From assembly GCA_019136935.1 (NCBI GenBank), contig JAGVTI010000322.1:1-6098 (forward strand): a DNA stretch of 6,098 bases, given 5' to 3'. The notes under the pieces are model-generated. The model did not search any database. It was not told the origin of the DNA and saw only the letters and a list, made by a program, of their open reading frames with translations. Shown piece after piece: positions 1 through 6,071 of the stretch (position 1 is the stretch's first letter; each line of letters begins with the position of its first letter). A program made the position numbers and the translations under genes. This DNA is from Deltaproteobacteria bacterium. Lineage in GTDB: Bacteria; Desulfobacterota; Syntrophia; Syntrophales; JAAYKM01.

Positions 1-1
1 G

Positions 2-7
2 AAGGAG
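2..7 (+). promoter_or_regulatory. Shine-Dalgarno sequence of uvrB
   Basis: AAGGAG is the only purine-rich anti-16S match with usable spacing before uvrB. It stands 4 bases before an in-frame TTG (12-14) and 13 bases before the ATG (21-23). The GGAG at 17-20 touches the ATG and cannot serve it. This site therefore favours the TTG by spacing, while codon preference and family length favour the ATG. Confidence 0.6.
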
Positions 8-20
8 ACCTTTGCCGGAG

Positions 21-2009
21 ATGAAGAAAATCCGTATTGTAACCGATTTCGAACCCCGGGGCGATCAGCCCCGGGCGATCACGGAACTGGTCCGGGGAAT
101 CGAGGAGGGAGAAGGCCACCAGGTTCTCCTGGGCGTGACGGGATCGGGTAAGACCTTCACGATTGCGAAGGTCATCGAAGAGATTCAGCGCCCGGCCCTG
201 GTCATCGCGCCGAACAAAACCCTGGCCGCCCAGCTCTACGCCGAATTCAAGAGCCTTTTTCCCGAAAACGCCGTCGAATATTTCGTCAGCTATTACGATT
301 ACTACCAGCCCGAGGCCTACATCCCGAGCACCGACACCTACATCGAGAAGGATTCATCCATCAACGACCTCATCGACAAGATGAGGCACGCGGCAACGCA
401 CAGCCTGTTTGAAAGAAACGACGTGATCATTGTCGCCAGCGTTTCGTGCATCTACGGACTCGGATCTCCCGAGGCCTATTCGGGGATGCTCGTTCGCCTG
501 GAGCAGGATATGGAAACGGATCGTCAGGAAGTCCTGCGAAAACTCGTTGAAATCCAGTACGAACGGAACGACGTGGATTTCCACCGCGGCACCTTCCGGG
601 TCCGGGGCGATGTCGTGGAAATCTTCCCCCCCTACGAAGAAGACCGGGCCTACCGGGTCGAATTCTTCGGCGACACCGTCGAGGCCATCTGGATGACCGA
701 TCCCCTGCGGGGCAGGAAGATCGAAGAACTGAAGCGCATCGCCGTTTATCCCGGCAGCCATTATGTGACCACGCGGGACAACCTGACCCGGGCCATCGAC
801 GATATCCGTGAAGAATTAAAGGTTTGTCTGCAGGATCTGAAGAAACAGGACAAGCTTCTGGAATACCAGAGACTGGAACAGCGAACCCATTTCGACATCG
901 AGATGATGGAAGAGATGGGCTACTGCCAGGGAATCGAGAACTATTCCCGTCACCTGACGGGACGAAGGCCCGGAGAACCTCCGCCAACCCTCATGGAATA
1001 CCTGCCGAAAGAGGCGGTCGTCATCCTCGACGAAAGCCATGTCACGGTTCCCCAGCTGATCGGCATGTACCGGGGAGACCGCTCCCGGAAGGAAACCCTG
1101 GTCAAGTTCGGTTTTCGCCTTCCGTCGGCGCTGGATAACCGGCCCCTGCGATTCGAGGAGTATGAGCGGTTTCCCCAGCCGCGCATCTACGTTTCGGCGA
1201 CGCCCGCCCGCTACGAAATGGAGAAAGCACAGGGGCGGGTGGTCGAGCAGATCATCCGGCCGACGGGTCTGGTCGATCCGGAGATCGTCATCAAGCCCGT
1301 CACCAGCCAGGTGGACGATCTCCTGGGAGAAATCAGGCAGCGCGTCAAAAAAGGGGAACGCATCCTCGTGACGACGCTGACGAAACGGATGGCGGAAAAC
1401 CTGACGCGTTATTACGAGGACCTGGGAGTCCGCGTGAGGTACCTCCACTCCGATGTGCAGACGCTCGAACGCGTCGAAATCATCCGGGATTTGCGCCTGG
1501 GGGAATTCGACGTCCTGGTCGGCGTCAATCTGCTGCGGGAAGGGCTCGACCTGCCGGAGGTATCCCTGGTCGCCATCCTGGATGCGGACAAGGAAGGTTT
1601 TCTCCGGTCCGAACGTTCCCTGATTCAGACCAGCGGCCGGGCTGCCCGGAACGTGTCGGGACAGGTCATCATGTACGCCGACCAGGTGACGGGATCGATC
1701 CGGGCCTGCCTGGACGAAACGAACCGGCGGCGCCGGATACAGCAGCGATACAACGAGGAAAACGGGATCACTCCCGAGACGGTCAAGGCCCATATCCACG
1801 ATATCCTGCATTCCATCTACGAAGCGGACTACGTGGACGTGGCGCCGGTTTCGGAAAAGATTCCGGCGTACCACACGACGGGGGACCTGGAAGAGGAAAT
1901 CGCCAGGCTGACGGGAGAGATGAAAAAACTGGCGAAAAATCTCGAATTCGAAAAGGCCGCCGAACTCCGCGATCAGATAGCGGAGCTGCGCAGCTGGATT
2001 CTCAGGTAA
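21..2009 (+). CDS. uvrB: UvrABC excinuclease subunit B (UvrB)
   Basis: UvrB is the ATP-dependent damage-verification subunit of nucleotide excision repair. It is loaded by UvrA, opens the DNA around a lesion and then recruits UvrC for dual incision in the cytoplasm. From the ATG the protein has 662 residues, normal for the family, and all landmarks are present: N-terminal GDQP, Walker A GVTGSGKT (38-45), the aromatic beta-hairpin [10 protein letters not shown] (91-100), motif II DESH (337-340), SAT (392-394), [10 protein letters not shown] (501-510), the arginine-finger motif QTSGRAARN (536-544), and a C-terminal UVR domain (about 622-657) that binds UvrA or UvrC. The arginine-finger motif has Ser where Ile is common. 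The start is uncertain. ATG at 21 fits the family N-terminus but lies 13 bases from the AAGGAG at 2-7, while an in-frame TTG at 12 is only 4 bases from it and adds three residues. The upstream promoter lies outside the window. Identity is near certain. Confidence 0.98.
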   Translation: MKKIRIVTDFEPRGDQPRAITELVRGIEEGEGHQVLLGVTGSGKTFTIAKVIEEIQRPALVIAPNKTLAAQLYAEFKSLFPENAVEYFVSYYDYYQPEAYIPSTDTYIEKDSSINDLIDKMRHAATHSLFERNDVIIVASVSCIYGLGSPEAYSGMLVRLEQDMETDRQEVLRKLVEIQYERNDVDFHRGTFRVRGDVVEIFPPYEEDRAYRVEFFGDTVEAIWMTDPLRGRKIEELKRIAVYPGSHYVTTRDNLTRAIDDIREELKVCLQDLKKQDKLLEYQRLEQRTHFDIEMMEEMGYCQGIENYSRHLTGRRPGEPPPTLMEYLPKEAVVILDESHVTVPQLIGMYRGDRSRKETLVKFGFRLPSALDNRPLRFEEYERFPQPRIYVSATPARYEMEKAQGRVVEQIIRPTGLVDPEIVIKPVTSQVDDLLGEIRQRVKKGERILVTTLTKRMAENLTRYYEDLGVRVRYLHSDVQTLERVEIIRDLRLGEFDVLVGVNLLREGLDLPEVSLVAILDADKEGFLRSERSLIQTSGRAARNVSGQVIMYADQVTGSIRACLDETNRRRRIQQRYNEENGITPETVKAHIHDILHSIYEADYVDVAPVSEKIPAYHTTGDLEEEIARLTGEMKKLAKNLEFEKAAELRDQIAELRSWILR

Positions 2010-2110
2010 GAGCTCCCGGACAGGATTTTATTGAAACGGAAGACGGATTTTGCTAGCGTGACGGCGACAAAAACAAGCCGTTGAAAGTGGAAACAGCAAA
2101 ACAAAATAGG

Positions 2111-2129
2111 TTGATCTCGTAAAAAGTCC
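2111..2129 (+). repeat. Possible dispersed-repeat fragment in the uvrB-mutL gap
   Basis: The string TTGATCTCGTAAAAAGTCC sits in an AT-richer, non-coding patch between uvrB and mutL. Its core, CTCGTAAAAAGTC, recalls from memory a palindromic repeat half-site (CGTAAAAAGT / ACTTTTTACG) scattered through intergenic regions of many Desulfobacterota genomes. Only one arm is present: no inverted partner occurs in the rest of the gap. It would therefore be a solo or decayed copy. No second copy exists in this window, so the repeat call rests on recall, not on what the window shows. Confidence 0.3.
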
Positions 2130-2143
2130 ATTTCCCCCTCCCG

Positions 2144-2174
2144 TTGGAGGCTGTATCATCATTCGCAATATACT
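2144..2174 (+). promoter_or_regulatory. Candidate sigma70 promoter for mutL-miaA
   Basis: A TATACT hexamer at 2169-2174 matches the -10 consensus at five of six positions. A weak -35-like TTGGAG lies at 2144-2149 with a 19-base spacer. Transcription would start near 2181 and give a leader of about 48 bases before the mutL ATG. The good -10 and the 219-base gap after uvrB support mutL having its own promoter. The poor -35 and long spacer suggest low or activator-assisted expression. Confidence 0.4.
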
Positions 2175-2182
2175 GTCCGGGG

Positions 2183-2207
2183 TCGTTTCTGAGTCCTTTC
2201 GGAACGA
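2183..2207 (+). other. Stem-loop in the mutL leader
   Basis: TCGTTTC (2183-2189) can pair with GGAACGA (2201-2207), giving seven pairs with one G-U around an 11-base loop. The stem lies between the candidate transcription start (about 2181) and the mutL Shine-Dalgarno sequence (2212-2218), which stays single-stranded. No U-tract follows, so it is not a terminator. It might stabilise the 5' end of the mRNA. The pairing is plain to see, but its function is unproven. Confidence 0.3.
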
Positions 2208-2211
2208 TGCC

Positions 2212-2218
2212 AAAGGAG
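2212..2218 (+). promoter_or_regulatory. Shine-Dalgarno sequence of mutL
   Basis: AAAGGAG lies 10 bases before the ATG at 2229, slightly long but workable. Only one base separates it from the in-frame TTG at 2220, far too close for that codon to be used. This site decides the start in favour of the ATG. Confidence 0.8.
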
Positions 2219-2228
2219 TTTGATTCAG

Positions 2229-4034
2229 ATGGAACAGAAAATCACGGTTCTTTCCCGGGACGTGGCCAACCGGATTGCCGCCGGGGAGGTGGTTGAAAGG
2301 CCGGCCTCCATCCTGAAGGAACTCCTGGAAAACGCCATCGACGCCGGTGCCGCCGACCTGGTCGTCGAGCTGGAGCAGGGAGGGTGCAAAACCATCCGGA
2401 TCACCGACAACGGCGAAGGGATCGACGGCGATGAAATGGCCCTGGCCTTCCAGCGGCATGCGACGAGTAAAATCCGTTTTATCGACGATATCGATCATAT
2501 CGCGACCTACGGTTTCCGGGGGGAGGCGTTACCGAGCATCGCCTCCGTCGCCAGGGTCGAAATGATCAGCCGTCGCAGGGGAGCCCTGTCCGGGAACCGG
2601 ATCGTTCTGGACGGAGGAAAAATCGAAACCATGGCCGAGACGGGATGTCCCGAGGGGACGTCGGTCAGGGTCACGCATGTTTTCGATCACGTACCGGCCA
2701 GAAAGAAGTTTCTGAAATCCGTTTCGACGGAACAGGCCGCCTGCATGGAAGTTCTCGTCCGGGTGGCCCTGTCCCGGCCGGATATCCGGATGAAAGTCCT
2801 GTCCAACGGCCGGGAAATCCTTTATGTTCCCCATGCGTCCCGCCTGTCCGAGCGGTTGGCCCTGATTCTCGGAGAAGACGCGGCTGCCCACATGGAGGCG
2901 ATCGAGGCCGAACGGCCGGACATCCGCGTGAGCGGGTTTGTTACCCGGCCGGAATATTCGCGGTCCAACACGAAAGGATATCATTTTTTCGTCAACGGCC
3001 GTTTCGTCCGGGATGCCCTGATCAGTCACGCCGTCATGACCGGGTACCGCCGGGTGATTCCGGAAAAACGCTACCCCGTGGCGGTTCTTTTTATCGAGGT
3101 GTCACCCGGTGATGTCGATGTGAACGTCCACCCGGCGAAGACGGAGGTCCGTTTCCGCAATCCCCGGGCCGTCTATGATTGTGTCGTCCAGGCCGTCGTG
3201 TCGAAACTCGCCGTTTTGCCCGGAGGGGAGCAGCCCTCCGGCGGCGCGGCGGAAAAGAGCGCCGAGGCGACGTATCACCAGCGGGTGGAAGAGGCCCTGA
3301 AACGCTATACCCTGGTGACCGGCGGAAATCGACCCACCTTCCATGTCCGCCAGGAAAGAAAGGAATCCGCGCCTCTCTTCGATCCGCGGCCGGCGGATGT
3401 GCCGCAGGAGCCCGGAACGGAGCCGTCCGCCGGCCGGGGCGCAGCGGGTGTCCGATTTTCCGGGCTCGCCTACCTGGGGCAGGTCGGGGCGACCTACCTG
3501 GTTTTTACGGACCGGGAGAACCTCTTCCTGATGGATCAGCACGCGGCCCACGAACGGGTCCTGTTTGAAAAGATCCGCTCGGAGGCGGTCGGCCGTGAAA
3601 CGTTCCGGCAGAACCTCCTGGTGCCGGAAGTCATCACCCTGTCGCCGCCGGAATACGCCCAGTTCATGCAGCTGGCGGAACCCCTTGGCCGGGCTGGTTT
3701 CGATATCGAGCCTTTCGGAGGCAATGCCGTCGTTCTGAAAACGGTTCCGTCTCTCCTGGCGAACCGGTCTCCCCGGGAATTTCTGCTGGACCTGGTCACG
3801 GACGTGCTGGATGGAGCAAGCCCTGCGTTGCCCCTGGCCCTCAGGGAAAAGGTATTTGCCGTCATGGCCTGCAAGGGGGCCGTCAAGGCCAACCATACCC
3901 TGAGTTCCGACGAAGTGGCATCCCTGTGCCTGGAAATGGACAAAATCCCCTTCAACGCGACCTGTCCCCACGGAAGGCCCGTTTATCTGATCTATTCCAT
4001 GACGGATCTGCAGAAGCTTTTCAAGAGAACATGA
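2229..4034 (+). CDS. mutL: DNA mismatch repair protein MutL (endonuclease type)
   Basis: MutL is the ATP-dependent matchmaker of mismatch repair, acting after MutS finds a mismatch. The 601-residue protein has a GHKL ATPase N-domain: ELLENAIDAG (31-40) with the catalytic Glu and Mg-binding Asn, DNGEGI (60-65), YGFRGEALPSI (94-104), and NVHPAKTEVRF (299-309) at the end of the transducer domain. A variable Pro/Gly/Glu-rich linker covers about 328-405. The C-terminal dimerisation domain carries the metal-binding endonuclease signature DQHA-x2-E-x4-E (436-447), ACKGAVKA (547-554) and CPHGRP (579-584). MutL itself should therefore nick the daughter strand, as in bacteria without MutH. That mechanism follows from the family and was not tested here. 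The start is ATG with AAAGGAG 10 bases upstream; the upstream TTG at 2220 is too close to the Shine-Dalgarno sequence. The gene overlaps miaA by four bases and likely has its own promoter. Confidence 0.98.
   Translation: MEQKITVLSRDVANRIAAGEVVERPASILKELLENAIDAGAADLVVELEQGGCKTIRITDNGEGIDGDEMALAFQRHATSKIRFIDDIDHIATYGFRGEALPSIASVARVEMISRRRGALSGNRIVLDGGKIETMAETGCPEGTSVRVTHVFDHVPARKKFLKSVSTEQAACMEVLVRVALSRPDIRMKVLSNGREILYVPHASRLSERLALILGEDAAAHMEAIEAERPDIRVSGFVTRPEYSRSNTKGYHFFVNGRFVRDALISHAVMTGYRRVIPEKRYPVAVLFIEVSPGDVDVNVHPAKTEVRFRNPRAVYDCVVQAVVSKLAVLPGGEQPSGGAAEKSAEATYHQRVEEALKRYTLVTGGNRPTFHVRQERKESAPLFDPRPADVPQEPGTEPSAGRGAAGVRFSGLAYLGQVGATYLVFTDRENLFLMDQHAAHERVLFEKIRSEAVGRETFRQNLLVPEVITLSPPEYAQFMQLAEPLGRAGFDIEPFGGNAVVLKTVPSLLANRSPREFLLDLVTDVLDGASPALPLALREKVFAVMACKGAVKANHTLSSDEVASLCLEMDKIPFNATCPHGRPVYLIYSMTDLQKLFKRT
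3220..3241 (+). repeat. Perfect inverted repeat inside mutL
   Basis: CCGGAGGG (3220-3227) and CCCTCCGG (3234-3241) are perfect reverse complements around a six-base loop. They can form a strong 8-bp GC-rich mRNA hairpin. The site encodes about residues 331-338, just where the ATPase/transducer domain gives way to the flexible linker. No T-run follows, so it is not a terminator. High GC content makes chance possible. Confidence 0.5.
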
Positions 4035-4987
4035 AAACCCATCGCACCCCTCCCCTGGTTGTGATCGTCGGTCCCACGGCCTGCGGAAAGACCGCCGTTG
4101 TCCATGCCATGGCCGACGCCATGCCCGGTCCCATCATCAGTGCGGATTCCATGCAGGTTTACCGGTACATGGATATCGGTACGGCAAAGCCGGCACGGAC
4201 GGACCGTGAAAAACGCTCCTATCACCTGGTCGACGTCGTCGATCCCGACGAGGCGTTTAACGCGGCCATGTTTTTGGAGATGTCCAGCGCCGTTATTGAC
4301 CGGCAAGGGCATTCCGATGCGCCCGTTTACGTGGCGGGGGGAACGGGCCTTTACGTGAAAATTCTTCTCGGCGGCCTCATCTCCGGGCCGGGACCGGATG
4401 AACGGCTGCGGTCAAAATATAAGGGCCTGGTTGAAAAGTACGGCAAATCCCGGCTGTACGCCTTGCTCTGCGAACGGGACCCGGCGGCGGCCGGACGGAT
4501 CAACCCAAACGATTCGGTTCGCACGATAAGGGCCCTTGAAGTTCTCGATTTAACGGGAGAATCCATTACGGCGAAACAGGCGGGCCACGCTTTTCGGAAT
4601 TCCCGGTCGTATCGTTATCTGAAGATCGGGATCAAGACGGAGCGGGATGTTCTGCAACGGCGGATCGAGGAGCGGGTCGAACAGATGATCGACCTGGGTC
4701 TTGCCGGAGAAGTGGAAAACCTGCTGAAGATGAATTACAGCCCGGAACTGAAGTCGATGCAATCACTCGGTTACCGCCACATGGTCCGTTATCTCCAGGG
4801 AGAATGGGGGCTTGACGAAGCCGTCTCGCTCATGAAACGGGATACCTGGCAATATGCGAAAAGACAGATGACGTGGTTCAAAAAGGACACTGAAATACAG
4901 TGGACGGGGCTTGAAGACCTGGCGGGAATCCGGGATCGGATCGAGGTCTTCCTGCGTAAGGAGCGGCCCGGAGGGGAAAAACCTTGA
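4031..4987 (+). CDS. miaA: tRNA dimethylallyltransferase (MiaA)
   Basis: MiaA transfers a dimethylallyl group from DMAPP to N6 of A37, next to the anticodon of tRNAs that read codons starting with U. This is the first step toward i6A/ms2i6A and aids reading fidelity. The 318-residue protein is of normal length. It shows a P-loop GPTACGKT (14-21), DSMQVYR (39-45) with the catalytic-base Asp, GTAKP (50-54), HLVDVVDP (65-72), GGTGLYVK (103-110), a central insertion (about 115-190) typical of the tRNA-gripping swivel domain, QSLGYRH (244-250) and WQYAKRQMTWFKK (273-285). The ATG overlaps the mutL stop as ATGA and has only a weak AAGAG before it, so translation is probably coupled to mutL. The frame stays open upstream to 3926, but that stretch lies inside mutL and has no family counterpart. 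The mutL-miaA order is widely conserved. Confidence 0.98.
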   Translation: MKTHRTPPLVVIVGPTACGKTAVVHAMADAMPGPIISADSMQVYRYMDIGTAKPARTDREKRSYHLVDVVDPDEAFNAAMFLEMSSAVIDRQGHSDAPVYVAGGTGLYVKILLGGLISGPGPDERLRSKYKGLVEKYGKSRLYALLCERDPAAAGRINPNDSVRTIRALEVLDLTGESITAKQAGHAFRNSRSYRYLKIGIKTERDVLQRRIEERVEQMIDLGLAGEVENLLKMNYSPELKSMQSLGYRHMVRYLQGEWGLDEAVSLMKRDTWQYAKRQMTWFKKDTEIQWTGLEDLAGIRDRIEVFLRKERPGGEKP

Positions 4988-5010
4988 CTTCAAGAGGCGT
5001 TAAATATATG
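4984..5010 (+). promoter_or_regulatory. Weak promoter candidate ahead of the lipoprotein gene
   Basis: TTGACT at 4984-4989 is a five-of-six match to the -35 consensus and contains the miaA stop codon. A TATATG at 5005-5010 lies 15 bases downstream, and TATGGA at 5007-5012 would give 17 bases with a poorer match. Transcripts would start near 5018 and leave a leader of about 60 bases. The -35 is good but the -10 is poor or badly spaced, so read-through from miaA could be the main source of expression. Confidence 0.3.
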
Positions 5011-5065
5011 GAAATACCCGAAGTCGAGAGGTCGGCGGCGTCAAATCGAGCGCTTCGGATGGATG

Positions 5066-5072
5066 AAAGGAG
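5066..5072 (+). promoter_or_regulatory. Shine-Dalgarno sequence that sets a TTG start
   Basis: AAAGGAG with a 6-base spacer points to the TTG at 5079 as the start codon. No ATG or GTG lies in frame at a suitable place, and the next in-frame Met (residue 22) is inside the signal peptide, directly before the lipobox Cys. The site therefore fixes an unusual start with good confidence. Confidence 0.85.
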
Positions 5073-5078
5073 AACACC

Positions 5079-6071
5079 TTGGCTGGCCAAGCGAAAAAGA
5101 GATGGTTTCTGATCATTCTGGCGGTTTTCATTGCCGTGACGATGACGGCCTGCGGAGCCGGGAAGAAAGAAACGACCCTCAAAATTGAACCGCCGGATCC
5201 CTACACCGGCGCGGGAATGCAACTCCTTCAGCAGGGACGGTACGAAGAGGCGGCTCGTGAATTTGCCTGGTCCCTGGAACGGAATCCGAAAAACACCCGG
5301 GCCTTGGTCGGCATGGGGCTTGCCAAAATCTACGGGGGCGATGCCGAAGCGGCGTTTGAATTCCTGGAGAAAGGATGCAGGTACGCAAAAAACGACCAGG
5401 AAAAACTGTTCTGCGAGGTTGGCAGGATCCGTCTTGATACCTTGGCCAAGCGGGACAGGAATTGGTTTGCCGAGAGTCGGAACGCCTTTGCCGAGGCTGT
5501 CAGGATCGATCCGCGAAGCAGTGACGCCCACTATTACATGGGATTGGCGTACCGGGACAGTCTGAATTTTGACGAAGCATCCAAGATGTTCCGGGAGGTT
5601 ATCGATATCAACGATTCCCACGTAAGAGAAGCGGAACGGGAGTTGGATCAGATCCGGGAAGTTCAGCGGGCGATGGCGACTACCAAAACGGGAAGAAAGA
5701 TCGCCCTGTCGAACCATGTCAGCCGGGGGGATTGCGCGGCCCTGATCATAGAGGAAATGAAGCTGGGGAAAAGATTGAACCGGCAGGCGGCGCCTGACGG
5801 CAGACAGGCCGGAGGAGCGGCGAAACCGGGCAAGCAGGCGGCGGTCCATACTGCAAAAGACATTGCGGATCATCCTTTCCGGGTGCATATCGAAGATGTT
5901 TTGCGTCTGGGCGTCAAAGGACTGGAAAAATATCCCGACGGCACGTTCCGCCCGGAAGAATACCTCAACCGTGAAACCTACGCCGTGATCATGGAAGACC
6001 TGATGGAGAAGCTGGGGGGGTGGCTCAGCAAGGCATCTCGGCGTTCTTGCGCGAGTAATACCACCAAGTGA
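5079..6071 (+). CDS. TPR and SLH domain lipoprotein, C-terminus possibly altered
   Basis: This is a predicted envelope lipoprotein of 330 residues starting at TTG. Residues 1-24 form a type II signal peptide: charged KKR (6-8), a hydrophobic core from 9 to 20, and lipobox MTAC with Cys25 as the lipidation site. Gly26 follows, not Asp, so outer-membrane sorting would be expected by the E. coli rule. Residues 41-180 hold about three or four TPR-like helical pairs, with GRYEEAAREF (53-62) and AHYYMGLAYRDSLNFDEAS (150-168) the clearest. Then comes the end of one SLH motif, VSRGDCAALIIEE (214-226), an Ala/Gly/Gln-rich linker (230-258), and a nearly complete SLH motif, DIADHPF to IMEDLMEKL (261-312), with YPDGTFRP at 285-292. 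SLH domains often bind cell-wall polymers, so the protein may tether the outer membrane to peptidoglycan and offer a TPR docking surface; that role is inferred. After Leu312 a G7 run precedes a Ser/Arg-rich tail that looks unlike the family. No exact function or gene name is recognised. Confidence 0.85.
   Translation: MAGQAKKRWFLIILAVFIAVTMTACGAGKKETTLKIEPPDPYTGAGMQLLQQGRYEEAAREFAWSLERNPKNTRALVGMGLAKIYGGDAEAAFEFLEKGCRYAKNDQEKLFCEVGRIRLDTLAKRDRNWFAESRNAFAEAVRIDPRSSDAHYYMGLAYRDSLNFDEASKMFREVIDINDSHVREAERELDQIREVQRAMATTKTGRKIALSNHVSRGDCAALIIEEMKLGKRLNRQAAPDGRQAGGAAKPGKQAAVHTAKDIADHPFRVHIEDVLRLGVKGLEKYPDGTFRPEEYLNRETYAVIMEDLMEKLGGWLSKASRRSCASNTTK

Noticed and set aside
816..1874. A 352-codon open frame on the minus strand inside uvrB
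   Set aside because: It lies wholly opposite conserved UvrB helicase motifs, has no recognisable domain and no good ribosome site was seen; it is a GC-driven shadow.
1984..1995. AGCTGCGCAGCT palindrome at the end of uvrB
   Set aside because: It lies inside the UVR-domain codons, has no loop and no T-run, and is explained by codons for Leu-Arg-Ser.
2137..2150. CCTCC-CGTT-GGAGG hairpin as a uvrB terminator
   Set aside because: The stem is only 5 bp and no T-run follows on the plus strand. On the minus strand the T5 comes too far after the stem. It also overlaps the candidate -35 of mutL.
2151..2177. A LexA-type operator before mutL
   Set aside because: Two CTGT strings occur as direct repeats, but no CTGT-N8-ACAG inverted arrangement exists.
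2220..2228. An in-frame TTG as the mutL start
   Set aside because: Only one base separates it from AAAGGAG, and MutL proteins normally begin at about the ATG position (2229).
3102..3971. A 289-codon open frame on the minus strand inside mutL
   Set aside because: It is opposite conserved MutL motifs, with Arg/Gly/Gln-rich composition and no motifs of its own.
3926..4030. A 35-codon upstream extension of miaA
   Set aside because: It lies within the mutL coding region in another frame and has no MiaA counterpart; the ATGA start gives the normal family length.
5008..5112. A 34-codon ATG frame (beginning MEIPEVERS) in the miaA-lipoprotein gap
   Set aside because: It has only a weak AAGAGG 10 bases upstream, overlaps the lipoprotein start, and shows no motif or attenuator structure. 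A leader peptide cannot be excluded but is unsupported.
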